Source: Polyporus tsugae (lineage: Eukaryota; Basidiomycota; Agaricomycetes; Polyporales; Polyporaceae). Taken from it: a stretch of 64,000 nt of DNA. Positions within the stretch are counted from its first letter, which is position 1, and each line of letters begins with the position of its first letter. Both the position numbers and the translations under genes were made by a program. Under the pieces are notes generated by a model. That model was not told where the DNA came from and did not search any database. It saw nothing but the letters and a program-made list of their open reading frames with translations. The DNA lies in the NCBI GenBank assembly GCA_024305745.1, contig JAHRBS010000006.1:1738501-1802500 (forward strand), given 5' to 3'. Shown one piece after another: positions 11,308 to 23,339 of the stretch.

Positions 11308-13228
11308 TCATACGTAGAGCAAGCTTCGGTCGTGCCTGACCTTGACCGAGTCCGCCCTCGTCGACTTGTTCGACATCCGCTCCCATATCGGGTCCACGTC
11401 CGGCCCGTCGAGGTCTCCTGCGCCGTCCCAGCCCCAGCACCACACTGTTCACATGTTTAGTCAGTAATGCTCGACGCCTTAGACGACGTGCAAGCTCACC
11501 GTAATCGGGCCCTGGCTTGAAGTCAACCGCCACAGTCTCCTCCTCCGTGAACAGACGGTCGTGCGGCCCGAACCACGCGCGGTCCTGCGGGTCGGTGCGG
11601 GGGTTGTCGGGCAGGCCGCCCATGCGGAAATACCCTCGGATGGCGGTCAGATTCCGCCGGTCGGGATGGATGATGTCCCACACGCGCTGTGCGGTTCATT
11701 CAGCCAGCGGGAAAGGAGAAAGAATGAGAAGTGTGGAGAAGAAGACGCGGGGACGTACGTGATCATACGCGAGCTTCACGCGCGGGACCATCAGTATCCG
11801 CCCATACCCGGCCTCCCAATAGTCGTTGCAGATCAGCGAGCACTCGGACGCCGAGCACTCGTTCTCTGCGATGCGCGCCATCCGGAACCGAACATGGGGC
11901 GGCGTGTAGAACGGAGCCGAGTCGAGGACGGCGATCCCGTTCCAGCATGATTGGACCTGAAGGGGGAGGTGCTGCATAAAGCGCTCCTGGGACGGCCCAT
12001 GCTGGAAAATGGACTCGAAAGGTGCGTTCTCGAGCGCGGTGCCGTTGATGTCGCGCGCCACCCAGTTATCGTAGAACACTGGCGAGCCCTGCGAGAAGGC
12101 AGTCAGGCACGGGTCATGACGGTGCGATAGAGGAGGATACGGACGAGTTCTTCGTGGTACATGTAGTCGGCAGCACAGGTGATTCCTGCGTTGTTTATCC
12201 GACTTTGCCAGATCAACTCCAGGAGATCGTCCACGCAAGGCAGGATATCATTCATGAAGATGATCGTGTCGAAGTACTCATTCTGCGCGTCGCGCAGCTC
12301 GTGCAGTGGTACGAACGCGGCATTTCGGACTTCTGCGAGGTACTCGATACGATGGTTGAACGCACCACGGGTGCGCTGCGACGTCCGAATGGTCACCCGC
12401 ATGCCCACGCTTCGGCAGAGCGCGTCGAATATACGAAGGAGTGCCTTCGTCTGGTCTGTCGATCCGTTCTCGTAGATTGAGACATACACGTTGTTGTACC
12501 CGAGGATGGCCGCAACTCGAAAAAGGGTGGCGAAGAGGTCCGGGATGACGTCAAACGAGTTGTAGAGGTTGATGGCGAAGAAGTACTTGTGCGGGTCGGG
12601 GCCGAACTGGTGCGTTGGTGGTACGTAGCCTACATCGGGGTTGCTTCCGAGACCGAGGGCATCGAGCCAGGAAGAAGAGGACGGGGTCTGGTGGCCGACC
12701 AGGCTCGCATAACGGTCCATGGCCTGCTCTTTATACATGGGCTGGGCACGTCGTGTGCATTCTTTTGTGTAGTGGGAGGAGAGGTGAGTGAGGAGGTCAA
12801 GGACGCGTCGGCGTTGAGGTAGTGTTGGGAGGGTGATGGGTTGTCGTGTTGGGGAGCGGAATGAGGAGAGTATGGGAGCACGACCGCCTCCCCAGGAAGT
12901 TGATGGTCGATCCTATGAGAAATATGAGCATATAGAGAAGTGTGTGTGGAATAGGAGCGTAGGGAGCACCATGACGGGGTAGAATCCTATCATAGCAGAC
13001 ATTCGAACAAGAAGGATAACAACAAGAGGTCGAATGAGTGGTAAGGGAGGAATAATGCATGGGCCAATAGATGAGGACACTCACACTAGTGAGTAACTTG
13101 GAGATGAAGAGCCCGACAATTACGCCGACGGATAGCGCGACCCAGGTCGGGATGCGCTGCAAGGGGTGCTTGCTCCGGGGCTGCATGGTCGCTGGCAACT
13201 GGATTCTGAGCTCAGGACGATAAGTCAT
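11308..13228 (-). CDS. GT69 alpha-1,3-mannosyltransferase-like (CAP59/CMT1 family)
   Basis: Predicted Golgi type II membrane glycosyltransferase of the family that includes cryptococcal CMT1 and CAP59, which add mannose to surface glycans. Exons 13085-13228, 12145-12741, 11759-12088, 11500-11686, 11308-11444; 464 aa. Residues about 29-45 form the single membrane anchor (WVALSVGVIVGLFISKLL). The catalytic region shows FFAINLYNSFDVIPDL, VSIYENGSTDQTKALL (acidic E-N-G-S-xD), IIFMNDILPCVDDLLELI, CAADYMYHEE, FYDNWVARDINGTA, VQSCWNGIAVLD, and NDYWEAGYGRILMVPRVKLAYD. It ends in a D-rich tail (WDGAGDLDGPDVDP). The second exon junction uses a weak GTCCGT donor. The first intron (343 nt) may hide another small exon, so residues 49-50 are less certain. 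Divergent from the SGNH gene at 13642. Confidence 0.9.
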
Positions 13229-13641
13229 GCCAGCAGATGGAACAGGCGGGGAAAGAACGCACGAATGCGGGCGGGTGCTAGTGCCAGGAAGCTTCCCGTT
13301 CAGAGGTGTTCCGACGCGTTAGATCCGAAGGAACTAGACGCGTTCGCCGTCGCGTTAAGCTTGAATCTGGGTGTATCCACGGGGAGCCAAGAAATTAGGG
13401 AGGTGTAGCCTAGAGGGTATATCGTCAAGCGAAGGAAAACGGCAGGGGGGTGGAGGTAGGTCGAGACCAGTGAGCTGGTGGCGCTGTGGCAGAATTCGGG
13501 AAGCGCGTGCTGGTGAGTTCCAATCGGGTTCAGACCTGGTTCTGACAGTGACAATCGACGGCCACCTCTCGCTACTTACCCCTTCCACTCCTTTCAGGTT
13601 CCCTCACCCACCAGACCGCCGTCCTCGTCGACGCTCGCGTC
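13229..13641. promoter_or_regulatory. Shared divergent promoter of GT69 and SGNH genes
   Basis: 413 bp separate the two start codons, which point away from each other. Both products are predicted surface-glycan proteins, so co-regulation is plausible. No specific operator identified. Confidence 0.4.
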
Positions 13642-16205
13642 ATGCAACGGCGCACAGGGAAAGGTCTTGCCCACATCAGCATCTCCCCCAGCCCCGGCCG
13701 CACGGGCTTCCCCGACAGCGAGAAGACCCCCTCCCGCCTCCACCAGAAGAGCCTCGGGGTCACGAATCGAATATGGCTCATACTCTTCGCCTTCGTCGCC
13801 CTCATCCTCTTCACCCGCTCCGTCCTCCCACAGGAGTCGGCGCATACACGACACCGAGTCCCCCACGCCGACCTCAAGCCCAAGAACTACCTCAACTTCT
13901 CCGAGGACGCCCCCAATCCATTCCCCTTCTGTCCCGCGCTCGGCCCTGCTGACGAGCTTGCAACGAAATACGACCCTATTGTGCTCTCCACCACCCGCTT
14001 CCACCTGGGGAGCGGCGCGCGCATACAGCGCGTCATCAACAAGGCCCTGTCCGGCCTCCCAGTGACCATCAGTGTCGTCGGCGGTTCAGGTGAGCACTTC
14101 GTCCCTACTGCATTTTTCCATGCGTGTCATCGCGCACTATCTCCCCAAAGCGCGCGAACTTGATGCTTGCGCGCGTACAATTTATATGCCGTCACCCCTC
14201 TCGGGGATATGTTCCTGAAGCACATTGCTCCCTCCGACCCGGAGGCCATAGTGCGCATCCAACCTTCTGAGGATGGCCTAATATGTCCTCGTGCTTACTG
14301 CGTTTGCATATGCACCATGTGCTATGACGTGGAGAAGCGTTGGTTCCAAACGCCTCACGTTCTTGCGGAACCTTATATATTCGCAGCACCTCCATTATCA
14401 TGGTGCCTAGAAAGGCGCTTCTCTGTGGCTATCTCAATGGCATGCTGGGGAGACGCAAGCATGTAGTGTAGGGCCCTCCGGGTAGTCCTGGCCACGAGTC
14501 AGCTCGTCCTTGTTGCCCATTGATCATTCTAGGTCTGCTTATCGTGTAGGGGAGGTCATGAGTATGCATGGCGGGCAACCGGCATTCCCCTGACATGCGA
14601 AACCATGCAAGCTGGCACACTCCGCACAGACTTGCATTTACTGCTCTCGATACCTAGGCCATTTTCGTATCCAAGAATCTGGGCAAATATATGTGACTCT
14701 GAAGCTCAAGTTTTGTTGCAGTGTCCGCGTGCCATGGAGCTGGAGACGACCCCCTCTCACCAACCTGCTGGCCCGCCCGATTCTTCAACTGGTGGAACGC
14801 CGTGTTTCCCCATCCAGCCACAGAACTCACCAATGGCGCGATGCGTCGGACAAGTTCAGCGTACTTTTCCTTCTGCAATGCCCATCATATCCCAGACCTC
14901 ACGGACCTCGTCATTATTGAGTTGGACGTGGACGATGCGAAGTACGTATCGCATTTATGTCAGCTCAACGAAGAGGGTTGACATGATGTTGACAGCATGG
15001 ACACGTCTACGGAACAATTCGAGGTTCTCGTCCGCTCGATTCTGCTCCGCCCAGACTCACCCGCGGTGCTCATCCTGGGCCACTTTAGTCCCCAGGTCAC
15101 GATGACAAAAGGGTTCGCAGGAGCGGACCATGGCCACAGTCTCGTCGCGCAATTTTATGACATCCCCCACCTCAGGTTCGTGTTCTTCATCTAATGTGAC
15201 GCCTTATCACTCACGCCTATCTCTAGCACCAAGCCTATCCTTCATCCGAAGTACATGTCCAACCCCTCCTCCGTCAACCAGTACTTCGCAGACCCCATCC
15301 TCGCAAACCCCGCCGGACACGAAGTGCTCGCCGACATCCTCATTTCCTACCTCCAATCCCAAGTTTGCACGAGTTGGGCCGCTATCACCGGCCATTCTGC
15401 CGAAGCCCTCCCGTCACCCGCCGCCCCCGTCTACCCCGACGGCCAGGCGAAGCAGCCGACGGACGCACGCGGGCTCTTCGGTGGCGTCGCCGACCGCAAG
15501 GGTGCCGCGGGCGCCGCGCCTCCAGAGAAGGGCCAGATCGACCGCGCCGCGTTCGCCGCACTGCCCGTGCAGAACAGCGGGGAGCGCGAGCGCACGCCGA
15601 ACCAGGACCCGCGGCTGCGCGTGCCGGCGATGCGGATCGACTCGCGCCCAGCGGATTTGGAGACGCGGCCGTTCGAGGAGGTCGCGCCGTACTGCGTGTC
15701 GGCGAACGACCTCGTGAACCCGCTGCCGCTGTCGATGTTCCAGGGCTCGGGCTGGGCGGCGTTCCACCCGCCGGCGGGCGCGGCGGAGCTGTCGTCGCAC
15801 GCGCACTACTTCTACTCGGCGCTGCCGACGAGCAAGCTGCGGGTGAACATCCAGATCGGGGCGGGCGACGTCGCGGTGTACTATGTGAAGGAGCCGGCGC
15901 AGGACGTCGGGGAGGGGAGCGCGATTGAGTGCCAGGTAGACGACAACTATCGGGGCGCTGTCATCATTAGGAACGCGGGGGACGTGGGGGAGCCGACGCC
16001 TACGTGAGTGTTTTTTCCTCCGCTGCTCGCTGTGCCGTGGACTGTGAGGGGACTGTTGACGGATGATTTCGTTTCATTCAATAGGTTGCAAATCATCGAT
16101 CGCCACGTACCGCGGGGATCGCATTACGTTGAGTGCCAGCTGCTGGGCGATGAGGACGACCGAAACGTGCCGCCATTTAAGATCATTGGCATTTTCTCGA
16201 CATGA
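13642..16205 (+). CDS. Type II membrane SGNH-domain protein ('capsular associated')
   Basis: Predicted Golgi/ER membrane protein with an SGNH (GDSL-like) esterase fold; relatives are often labelled capsular associated proteins. The fold is family knowledge, the substrate unknown. Exons 13642-14089, 14722-14941, 14996-15175, 15227-16003, 16085-16205; 581 aa. Membrane anchor at residues about 47-61 (IWLILFAFVALILFT). The SGNH block I-like motif SVVGGSVSACHGAG spans the first junction (about residue 145). Next come FNWWNAVFPHP, LVIIELDVDDAN (residues about 212-223), and a block V-like NPAGHEVLADIL. The C-terminal third has a beta-rich accessory region (GSGWAAF, VECQLLG). The first intron is 632 nt against about 50-80 nt for the others. 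Head-to-head with the GT69 gene, which suggests a joint role in glycan modification. Confidence 0.82.
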
Positions 16206-16463
16206 GCGGCTTTCGTGAGGGATGGGCGGAGAGGACGCTAGGTTACCGGAGTCTGGGACCGGTGGTGGACGTTTCCTAACTGACGCTGCATCGCGCCTGT
16301 AATATGACGGGTTGCCATTGCTTTAGACACTATTAATAGACTGAGCCTGGATATTTTTCCACAGGAAAAGAATATGAATGCGAGTGCCGCCGAGTGGATC
16401 ATATTGCGGAGATCCTCAGCTTACATTAGGAGGGTTTCAAAAAAAGAGCTCCAGGTTTGACTA

Positions 16464-16535
16464 TGGACATTCAGGGGATTGAACCCTGGACCTCACGCAT
16501 GCGAAGCGTGCGCGCTACCACTGTGCCAAATGCCC
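16464..16535 (-). tRNA. tRNA-Ala (anticodon CGC)
   Basis: 72 nt; acceptor GGGCATT/AATGTCC with one G-U, anticodon stem CACGC/GCGTG, loop TTCGCAT (anticodon CGC), T arm CAGGG-TTCAATC-CCCTG perfectly paired. One A-C mismatch in the D stem. Sister of the tRNA at 8522-8593. Confidence 0.92.
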
Positions 16536-17913
16536 ATGACAAAATGACCTGAATTAAGCGGTAACCACTGCCCCTCCCCCGTATACGTACTTATGAACCT
16601 AATGTGTTTCTGTTCTCTACGAGTTAAATCATCCCAAAGGATCATGCTGGTGGAAAAACTGGAGGTCAACGGGAGAGCCGTCAAACCAGGAGTAAGTTAT
16701 GGTTTGAACGTTACAATAACGGCAGAGTCACAGTATCTCGTCACGGCAGCCCATTGGTGGTTGCGAAGCGCCCGTCATCAGTGGGGGCCGCGGCGGTTCC
16801 GAGTCTCCGTGCTACTTTTCTGCAACTTAAACAGCAACATCCTTGGACAGAACATGCATAGCGCACGCCATTACTTGGATGCCTCGCAGTTCCTATTCGG
16901 TGGCACGTTAAGTGAACCTCATGCCTCGCGGGTCGACCCTCAGGCCTCAGTGTTCAAGTTCATGCCAGTGCCGGCACACTAGTACTGCTCATCGATCATC
17001 GCCGAGTCACCGGACATACAGCATGGATCACTCATCTTATCGTCGGACGTTCAACCACCAAAAGCAGTGCTTCCATGGAGACTAAGTATAGTACTTATCT
17101 GCGGAAAGAAGAACCAAGTCAGAATAGTAAGCATGTTTCTGCATCTCTTCGCTTGCCCTTGACCCGCTGACGCGAACACTCCCATGGCCTTGAGACTTGC
17201 TGGGTGTGGCATTGGTCCGACGATGACCCATGGAGCAATCCCTTTTCCTTATCACTCTCAGTCCTGTCAGGGGTCTCCATCGCACAACCTTCTAGCAGGA
17301 CGTTTATTCGTGACTCCCAGTCGTCATCGCCTCTTCAATAGGCACGTAGCTCTGCTAGCGTCCAGATGATGATCACTCATTCCCACAGGCTTGTTAGTAT
17401 CTCACTGACGTTCACACCAAATGTCGTCGCTGTAATCTATACTCCGAATCGCAAAGCACTCAGCACAGTGGCATGAAGGTTCGGCCCAACCTCACGGCCT
17501 GGAACCCGATGCGGCAAAACACCTGGTAAAAACGATGTAAGCCAGCGAGTTCAACCCTTGTTATATACCTCTCGAGCTTCCTCGAGCACTCTTACTGAAG
17601 GTTTGGTTTTGCAGACAAGTCGAGATGGGATGCCGATGTCGAGTCAATCCTATACGAGATTGCTGTGTGCACCGTCAACTCCAAATAGATATGGAAGCCA
17701 GATGATGTGGGAGTTCCTTGGCCGGGATAGCACCTCTGCTGATGGCACCATTTGGACCCGTAATGAATCAGGTGCGTCTTGGACTGGGTGCATTAACCTT
17801 GTATCTTCGGCGCACTCACACCGCCCATACTTAGGATAAGATGCCGCTTACCCCAGAATCCTTACACTTGCCCGTCCTCCGACCCCGGCCTCGCATCGTC
17901 TCGTTTGGTTCGT
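16536..17913. other. Intergenic, upstream half of the right inverted arm
   Basis: No gene recognised. From about 16700 onward the DNA is the diverged inverse counterpart of 5390-6530. Confidence 0.5.
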
Positions 17914-20069
17914 ATGATCTCGAGCGGATCACTCACAGCGTCCCTCTCAGCCACGATCATGAACACGACGCGTCCAGAGAGCCTGCTTGTCCTAGTACAG
18001 CTAGTCGTCGCTCTACTATTCGCCCTTTCTCTCCGGTCTATCGCACGATGGCGAGCTCGCACTTGTGGCCGTCCTCTTCCCCCAGGTCCAAGACGCCTCC
18101 CCATCGTTGGTAACATGTTCAACATGCCCCGGTCCAGGCAATGGGTCGGGTATCGGGACCTTAGCCTTGAGCTAGGTAAGCGAGACTGTGCTTTACTTCG
18201 GACCTTGGCATTGACCGAACTCGTTGAAGGCGATGTCGTTTATTTCCAAGTGCTTGGCCAGTCCATTGTGGTGCTCGGCAGCCCCAAAGCGATATTCGAG
18301 TATCTCGACAAGCGATCCGCAAACACATCTGACCGCGTGCAGTCTCCAATGATAGAGCTGTGAGTTCTCAGAGAAAACGCATGCTCCTCGTGAATGACAC
18401 GATATGGGTATAGGTCTGGGTCGAGTTGGAACTTCGCCTTCATGCCCTACGGACAGTGGTGGCGCCGTCACCGGCGCGCCTTCTGGCAATACTTCCACCG
18501 AGACGCCATTGAGCAATACCAACCAACGCAGCAATCCGTCACCCGAATCTTTCTCGAGACTCTGCTTGAGAATCCCTCGCGTCTGAGACAGTTGATCCGT
18601 TTGTAAATTCATCGCTTTCCCGTTTATTCGTCGGCTGAGCGTCGGGGGGAAACAGCAATTTCGCAGCGGTCGTATTGAAGATTCTGTACGATATCGACGT
18701 CGAGGACGAAAATGACGTGCATGTGGAGATGTCGGAAGAAGCACTCGCCGGCCCCGTGGAAGGCATGGTGCCTGGGAAATTCCTCGTCGAGTTTTTGCCG
18801 TTCCTTCGGCACGTCCCTCCCTGGTTCCCAGGCGCGACATCGCAGAGGCTATGGGCGAAGTGGATAGCGGCGGGAGAGAGACTCAAGAATGTTCCGTTCA
18901 AGCACACCAAGGCCAAGTTGGTCCGTCATCCGTCATTCTTCCATTCCTGCCCAATCAGATTTTAGAGGCGGCATGCTGATCTTCCATCCAGGATAACGGA
19001 GAAGCGACTCATTCAGTTACCGCGAGATTGCTCAGTAGGTTGACTCAATTGGGCACTTTCTCCTGGGAAGAGGAGGAGGTTAGCAAGAATGTGTGCGCAG
19101 TTGCATTCGAAGGTACGATTGTGCTTCTTCAGAAGAGTTCGTCCGCTGATACCCAGTTGCATGCATTCAGCTGGCACCGACACGGTACGCATACATGCTC
19201 CTCATCGCACTTCATTCCCTCGCTCATATCTTCCGAAGGTGGGCGCAACGCTTCTGGGTTTGTTTGCGGGTGTATCGCTTCGCCCCGAAGTGCTCAGAAA
19301 AGCCCATGCCGAGCTCGACGCAGTCGTCGGCCCGCATCGTTTGCCGGATTTTGGGGACCGGCATTCGCTCGTCTACGTCAACGCTATCATCAGGGAATCC
19401 ATGCGATGGCACTCGGTTGTCCCGTTCGGTGTACCACATGCGACTGTTGCTGACGACGAATTCCGGGGATACTTCATCCCGGCTGGGACTATGCTGATAC
19501 CCAACACCTGGTATGTCGCTTCGTTAGATTACGGACCCGCGGACAAAATGCTGAATATATCTTAAGGGCGTGCATGCATGATCCCGAGGTATACGAGGAC
19601 CCACACGTCTTCCGACCCGAACGATTCATACGCGATGGCAAACTCGATCCTGACGCTCGGGACCCGGCACCGTTTGTCTTCGGGTACGGTCGAAGGCACG
19701 TCGCACCAGATGGCTCCTTTTTCCCGAGTCACGTATACTACGAAGCTCACATTGCGATATCCAGGATCTGCCCCGGACGTTACTTTGCCGAGGATACGCT
19801 GTTCATCAACGTCGCCTGCGTGCTGCACGTCTTCGACATTACGCCCTCTCTCGGCGAAGACGGTCGCCCCATGACGATTGAGCACGTCCAATCGGACACC
19901 CTTATCTCGTGCGTGTCTTCCTGACCATGGCGTCATTAAGGGGAGTTGTTCACCGGTCTATTGCAGGTACCCCGAGGATTGTCGCTGCACTATCAAGCCC
20001 AGATCTGCGATGGCCGAGGCGTTGATACGGTCTTGTGCGGCGGACGCGCGTTCAGAACCTAAGGCCTGA
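16700..20069. repeat. Right arm of the long inverted duplication
   Basis: Reverse-complement partner of about 3249-6530. It contains the intact P450 at 17914-20069 plus about 1.2 kb of its upstream DNA. Shared short blocks are listed under the left arm. The arms enclose about 10 kb. Confidence 0.75.
17914..20069 (+). CDS. Cytochrome P450 monooxygenase (copy 2, intact)
   Basis: ER-membrane monooxygenase; substrate unknown. Exons 17914-18175, 18230-18359, 18414-18602, 18656-18920, 18992-19112, 19171-19184, 19239-19510, 19567-19695, 19765-19908, 19967-20069; 542 aa, in frame throughout. N-terminal anchor (residues about 20-45), hinge LPPGPRRLPIVGN, helix C WRRHRRAFWQ, I-helix AGTDT encoded by the 14-nt exon 6, ExxR RESMRW, PERF (FRPERFI), haem loop FGYGRR-ICPGRYF, and a Cys-bearing tail ([13 protein letters not shown]). 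Start MISS was chosen because the paralogue at 5389 starts identically. Intron 8, just before the haem Cys, has a GC donor (GAAG|GCACGT). Intron 4 uses GTCCGT. Inverse partner of the frameshifted copy 1. Confidence 0.93.
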
Positions 20070-20529
20070 AACTTGAAGTGAATGTCCGCTACGCCAGAGT
20101 CCGTCGGCGCGGCGGTATAGTAGAGATTGTATGCAGAAGCTGTTAGGATTGGTTTTACACGTTGGAAAAAATTTGTTTGGGTTCCGAGACCCACTTGGAG
20201 TGCGGTGGGCGACCTATACTTGCCAATAAATCGTGGAGCAGAGGGGTGCGCTCGGCCGAGGGAAGGGCCAAGCGGCTCGCAGAAATTCTAAGGAGCGCGT
20301 TAATCCTCCTAGACATGCACAAAACAACACAAATAGGTGGATTAATACAAAGCATTGGAGCGAGACCGTATCTTTGGTACGGAGGAACGGCATCCGAGGG
20401 AGAGTCCAGCGATCACTAGTAGAATACAATGGGAACAAATCCGAAGGCTTCTTCTTGTCAAGGCACCACGCAGGTCCATCTGTGCCACTCCAGTAATTTC
20501 AAGAGTCGGTGGGAGGACGCGGGCAGGGT
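20070..20529. other. Convergent intergenic region between P450 copies 2 and 3
   Basis: 3' flanks of two genes that face each other. Part of it (about 20210-20529) is shared with 36310-36606, including the block CAATAAATCGTG. No gene recognised. Confidence 0.5.
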
Positions 20530-22664
20530 TCACGCTACAGCGTTAGCGTGTGCCACGACCAATGCTGCGGCCTCTGTCGAACGAGGCTTGATGGTGCATC
20601 GACAGTCTTCCGGATAACTGCAACGGTAGAGAGTGTGTTCGGCAAGAATGAAGATTCCTCCGAGAAGAGACAGGTACGCACGAGATGAACCCGGGGGTCT
20701 GGCTATGCTCTATGGCAACAGGTCGGCCATCCGTGTCGAGGGCCGGTGTGATGTCGAACGTATGGAGGACAGAGGCGACGTTTATGAATAACGAGGCCAG
20801 TGCGAAATGTCGTCCCGGGCAGATCCTAGAACCGTCAATCCATGTGAGTGTCACCTCTTATCCATGATGAGCGCGACCGTGTCCCAACGAACCTTCGTCC
20901 GAAACCGAAGACGAAGGGGACCGGATCCCGAACAGATGGGTCGAGCTTTCCGTCCCGAATGAAGCGTTCTGGGCGGAACGCATGAGGGTCTTCGTATACC
21001 GCCGGGTCGTGCATGCAGGCCCTGCGCACAAGACCATGTCAGCGTCTGGCCTTCTATAAGGAGACCGAAAGTACTGGCCATATATTGGGCAGTATGACTG
21101 TTCCCCGGGGAATGAAGTACCCGTGTAGCTCGTCGTCAGCGGTAGTGGCGTGCGCGACACTGAGCGGAACGACGGTATGCCATCGCAAAGCTTCCTTGAT
21201 GACCGCATTCACGTATACCAATGATTCCAAGTCACTGAATTCGGGCATGCGGTGAGGACCGACGATGGCGTCCAACTCGGCCTGCGCCCTCTTCTGCACG
21301 TCGCGGTGCAGTGACATGGCGAGGAAGAATGACTGAAGGGCGGAAAATGACTGTAATGGCCCGAGGTTAGGTTGTACGCACGCGTTGGAGAGGGGTTCAA
21401 GCTGGGGTTACCGTGTCTGCTCCGGCTAGAAACCAAAAAGTCAGGTTTGTTTGTGGGGAATGAAGGAATAAATAAACGTGCTCACCCTCGTAGCTCACGA
21501 GACCGATGCCTTTGGCTATTTCTTCATGTTCGTCTTCGGGTTCGTCATCATTCAATTTTCCGGCCACCGTCAGCGTCTTGGCAACGATGGATTCGAACCC
21601 TTCGCCACGAGCCTAGTGGGTATCCTTAACACTGACACAGCCCCCAATCCAATGTAGCGATGAGGAGTTACCCACCATGGCTTCCCTCGTGCGTGCAAAG
21701 GGTATATTCATAACGTCATCAACCGCCGCTCGCCAGCGCTCGAAGTCCGCCTGAAACCCGAAACCAGGGACCCACTTGGGAACACTTTTCAAGAAGGGGA
21801 GCACCTCCACGATGTACTTGCCGGGGACGAGCCCTTGCGAGATGCCCTCCGACGATACATCAAACGTAGCGGCATACTCATCGTGGTCCTCTGTAAGGCC
21901 GATGCCATATACCACCTTCAGCACCGTTGCGAGGAACGTGCTGTGCGCGAGCCGATGAGATGTCGACACCGAGGCCATCAGTAAACGATCCGACACTCAC
22001 TAGCGGATGTGGGCATTGAGCTGGGCGGGACGCTCGACGAGCCGCGCGAGGAACTGGTGCGCTGCAGCACGCGTGGCCGGCTGGTATTCCTCGACAGCTC
22101 GAGAGGTGAAGTGCTGCCAGAAGTGGCGCCTGTATCGCCGCCATTGTTGACCGTAGGGCATCAGACCGAAGTTGGTGCCCTGTCCAAGGCTGCTCATCGT
22201 TTATGGTCAGCAATGACCACTCATGCTTCAAATTGAAGCTACGGTGAGCCGACACGTGGGCACTCACAGTTCGATGATTGGACTCTGCGGTCTATCGGAC
22301 GTATTGGATGCGCGTTTCTCGAGAAACTCGTTGATGATCTCCAGACTTCCTAGGACGATGATCGATTGCCCTAGCATCCGGAAGTGGATAATATCGCCTA
22401 TCAAGAGAGGTGTCAGCTCCTGACCGCTAGTTCGTCTGGGTTGGTCGACTCACCATACTGCTCTGCGAGGTCTTGGAAAGCGCACCACGCCCTATCGCCC
22501 GGTGTGTTGAACAGGTTGCCAACCACGGGGAGGGACGGCGGACCTGGGGGGAAGGGACGTCCGCGAGAGCGTGCGCGCCACTTTGCGAGCGAGCGCACAT
22601 ACAGCACGGACAGCAGAGCGAGTATCCAAGGGACAAGTGGGTAGATGTGGAGACTGAAATCCAT
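20530..22664 (-). CDS. Cytochrome P450 monooxygenase (copy 3)
   Basis: ER-anchored monooxygenase, paralogue of copy 4. Exons 22454-22664, 22268-22397, 22001-22189, 21676-21940, 21486-21612, 21412-21425, 21079-21350, 20893-21021, 20682-20825, 20530-20617; 522 aa. Anchor at residues about 8-27 (VPWILALLSVLYVRSL), hinge [13 protein letters not shown], helix C WRRYRRHFWQ, I-helix AGADT on the 14-nt exon, ExxR KEALRW, FRPERFI, haem loop FGFGRR-ICPGRHF, tail [13 protein letters not shown]. Intron 7 starts GC (ATATG|GCCAGT) where copy 4 has GTCAGT. If that donor is not used, the gene is damaged. All other junctions are canonical. A TATA box lies 61 nt upstream. Substrate unknown. Confidence 0.87.
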
Positions 22665-22724
22665 GTCACTGAGAGGTGAGAGGTGTGAGGTCTTTCTGGT
22701 CTTTCAGTCGGGCCTCACTGCATA

Positions 22725-22731
22725 TTATATA
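22725..22731 (-). promoter_or_regulatory. TATA box of P450 copy 3
   Basis: TATATAA on the minus strand, 61 nt from the ATG. The duplicate gene, copy 4, has the same box at the same 61-nt distance. Confidence 0.6.
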
Positions 22732-23339
22732 CAGTAGGTCGACACCGGGTAAAGCCTCAAGCCTTCCCGGGGCGCTGGACGTGCGATTGCTAGGACAATC
22801 TTAGTATACATGGCGTTCAGTGATGCCTCGTACAGGCATCCCTGAACCGGTTAGCTGGTGCTGTGCGAAAGCATGGAACCTCTGACGCTAGGAGGCGCGG
22901 ACTTAGACAGGCTCAAAGTCACACATTGACCACAGAAGACAGACAATTTGCGAGCTGTGAAGTTTTTTCGTGGAGAACCGTAGTCACCTGCATCTCCAGT
23001 TCAATGCCCGACGATGCACCAATGTTAGCAATAGCTTGTACTCCACGAGCTGAATTCTTGACATTGTACAAGCCGGCGAACTCGAAGTCGCGCGAGAATG
23101 TATCCATTATCGTCGTAGTACGTTGAATGCGACGATAAACTTTGATGCCCATAGCACTGCGAAAGGGCGACGAGTGCATCACTGACCACATGTACAGCAT
23201 GATAGAGAGGTATGCATCCGCCAGCGGATAGGATTCAGTTTTACCGAAGTTCGATGACCGGCACACTGCTTGGCCGGTCAGGGCGCAAGGTGTCATGACA
23301 CACAAAAGGATGGACTTCGACGCCACCCTACGCCACCCC
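22732..23339. other. Spacer between copy 3 and the P450 relic
   Basis: No gene recognised. Around 22860-23060 it is clearly similar to 39027-39180 in unit B. A short minus-strand frame ending GIELE is conserved between both. Confidence 0.5.
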
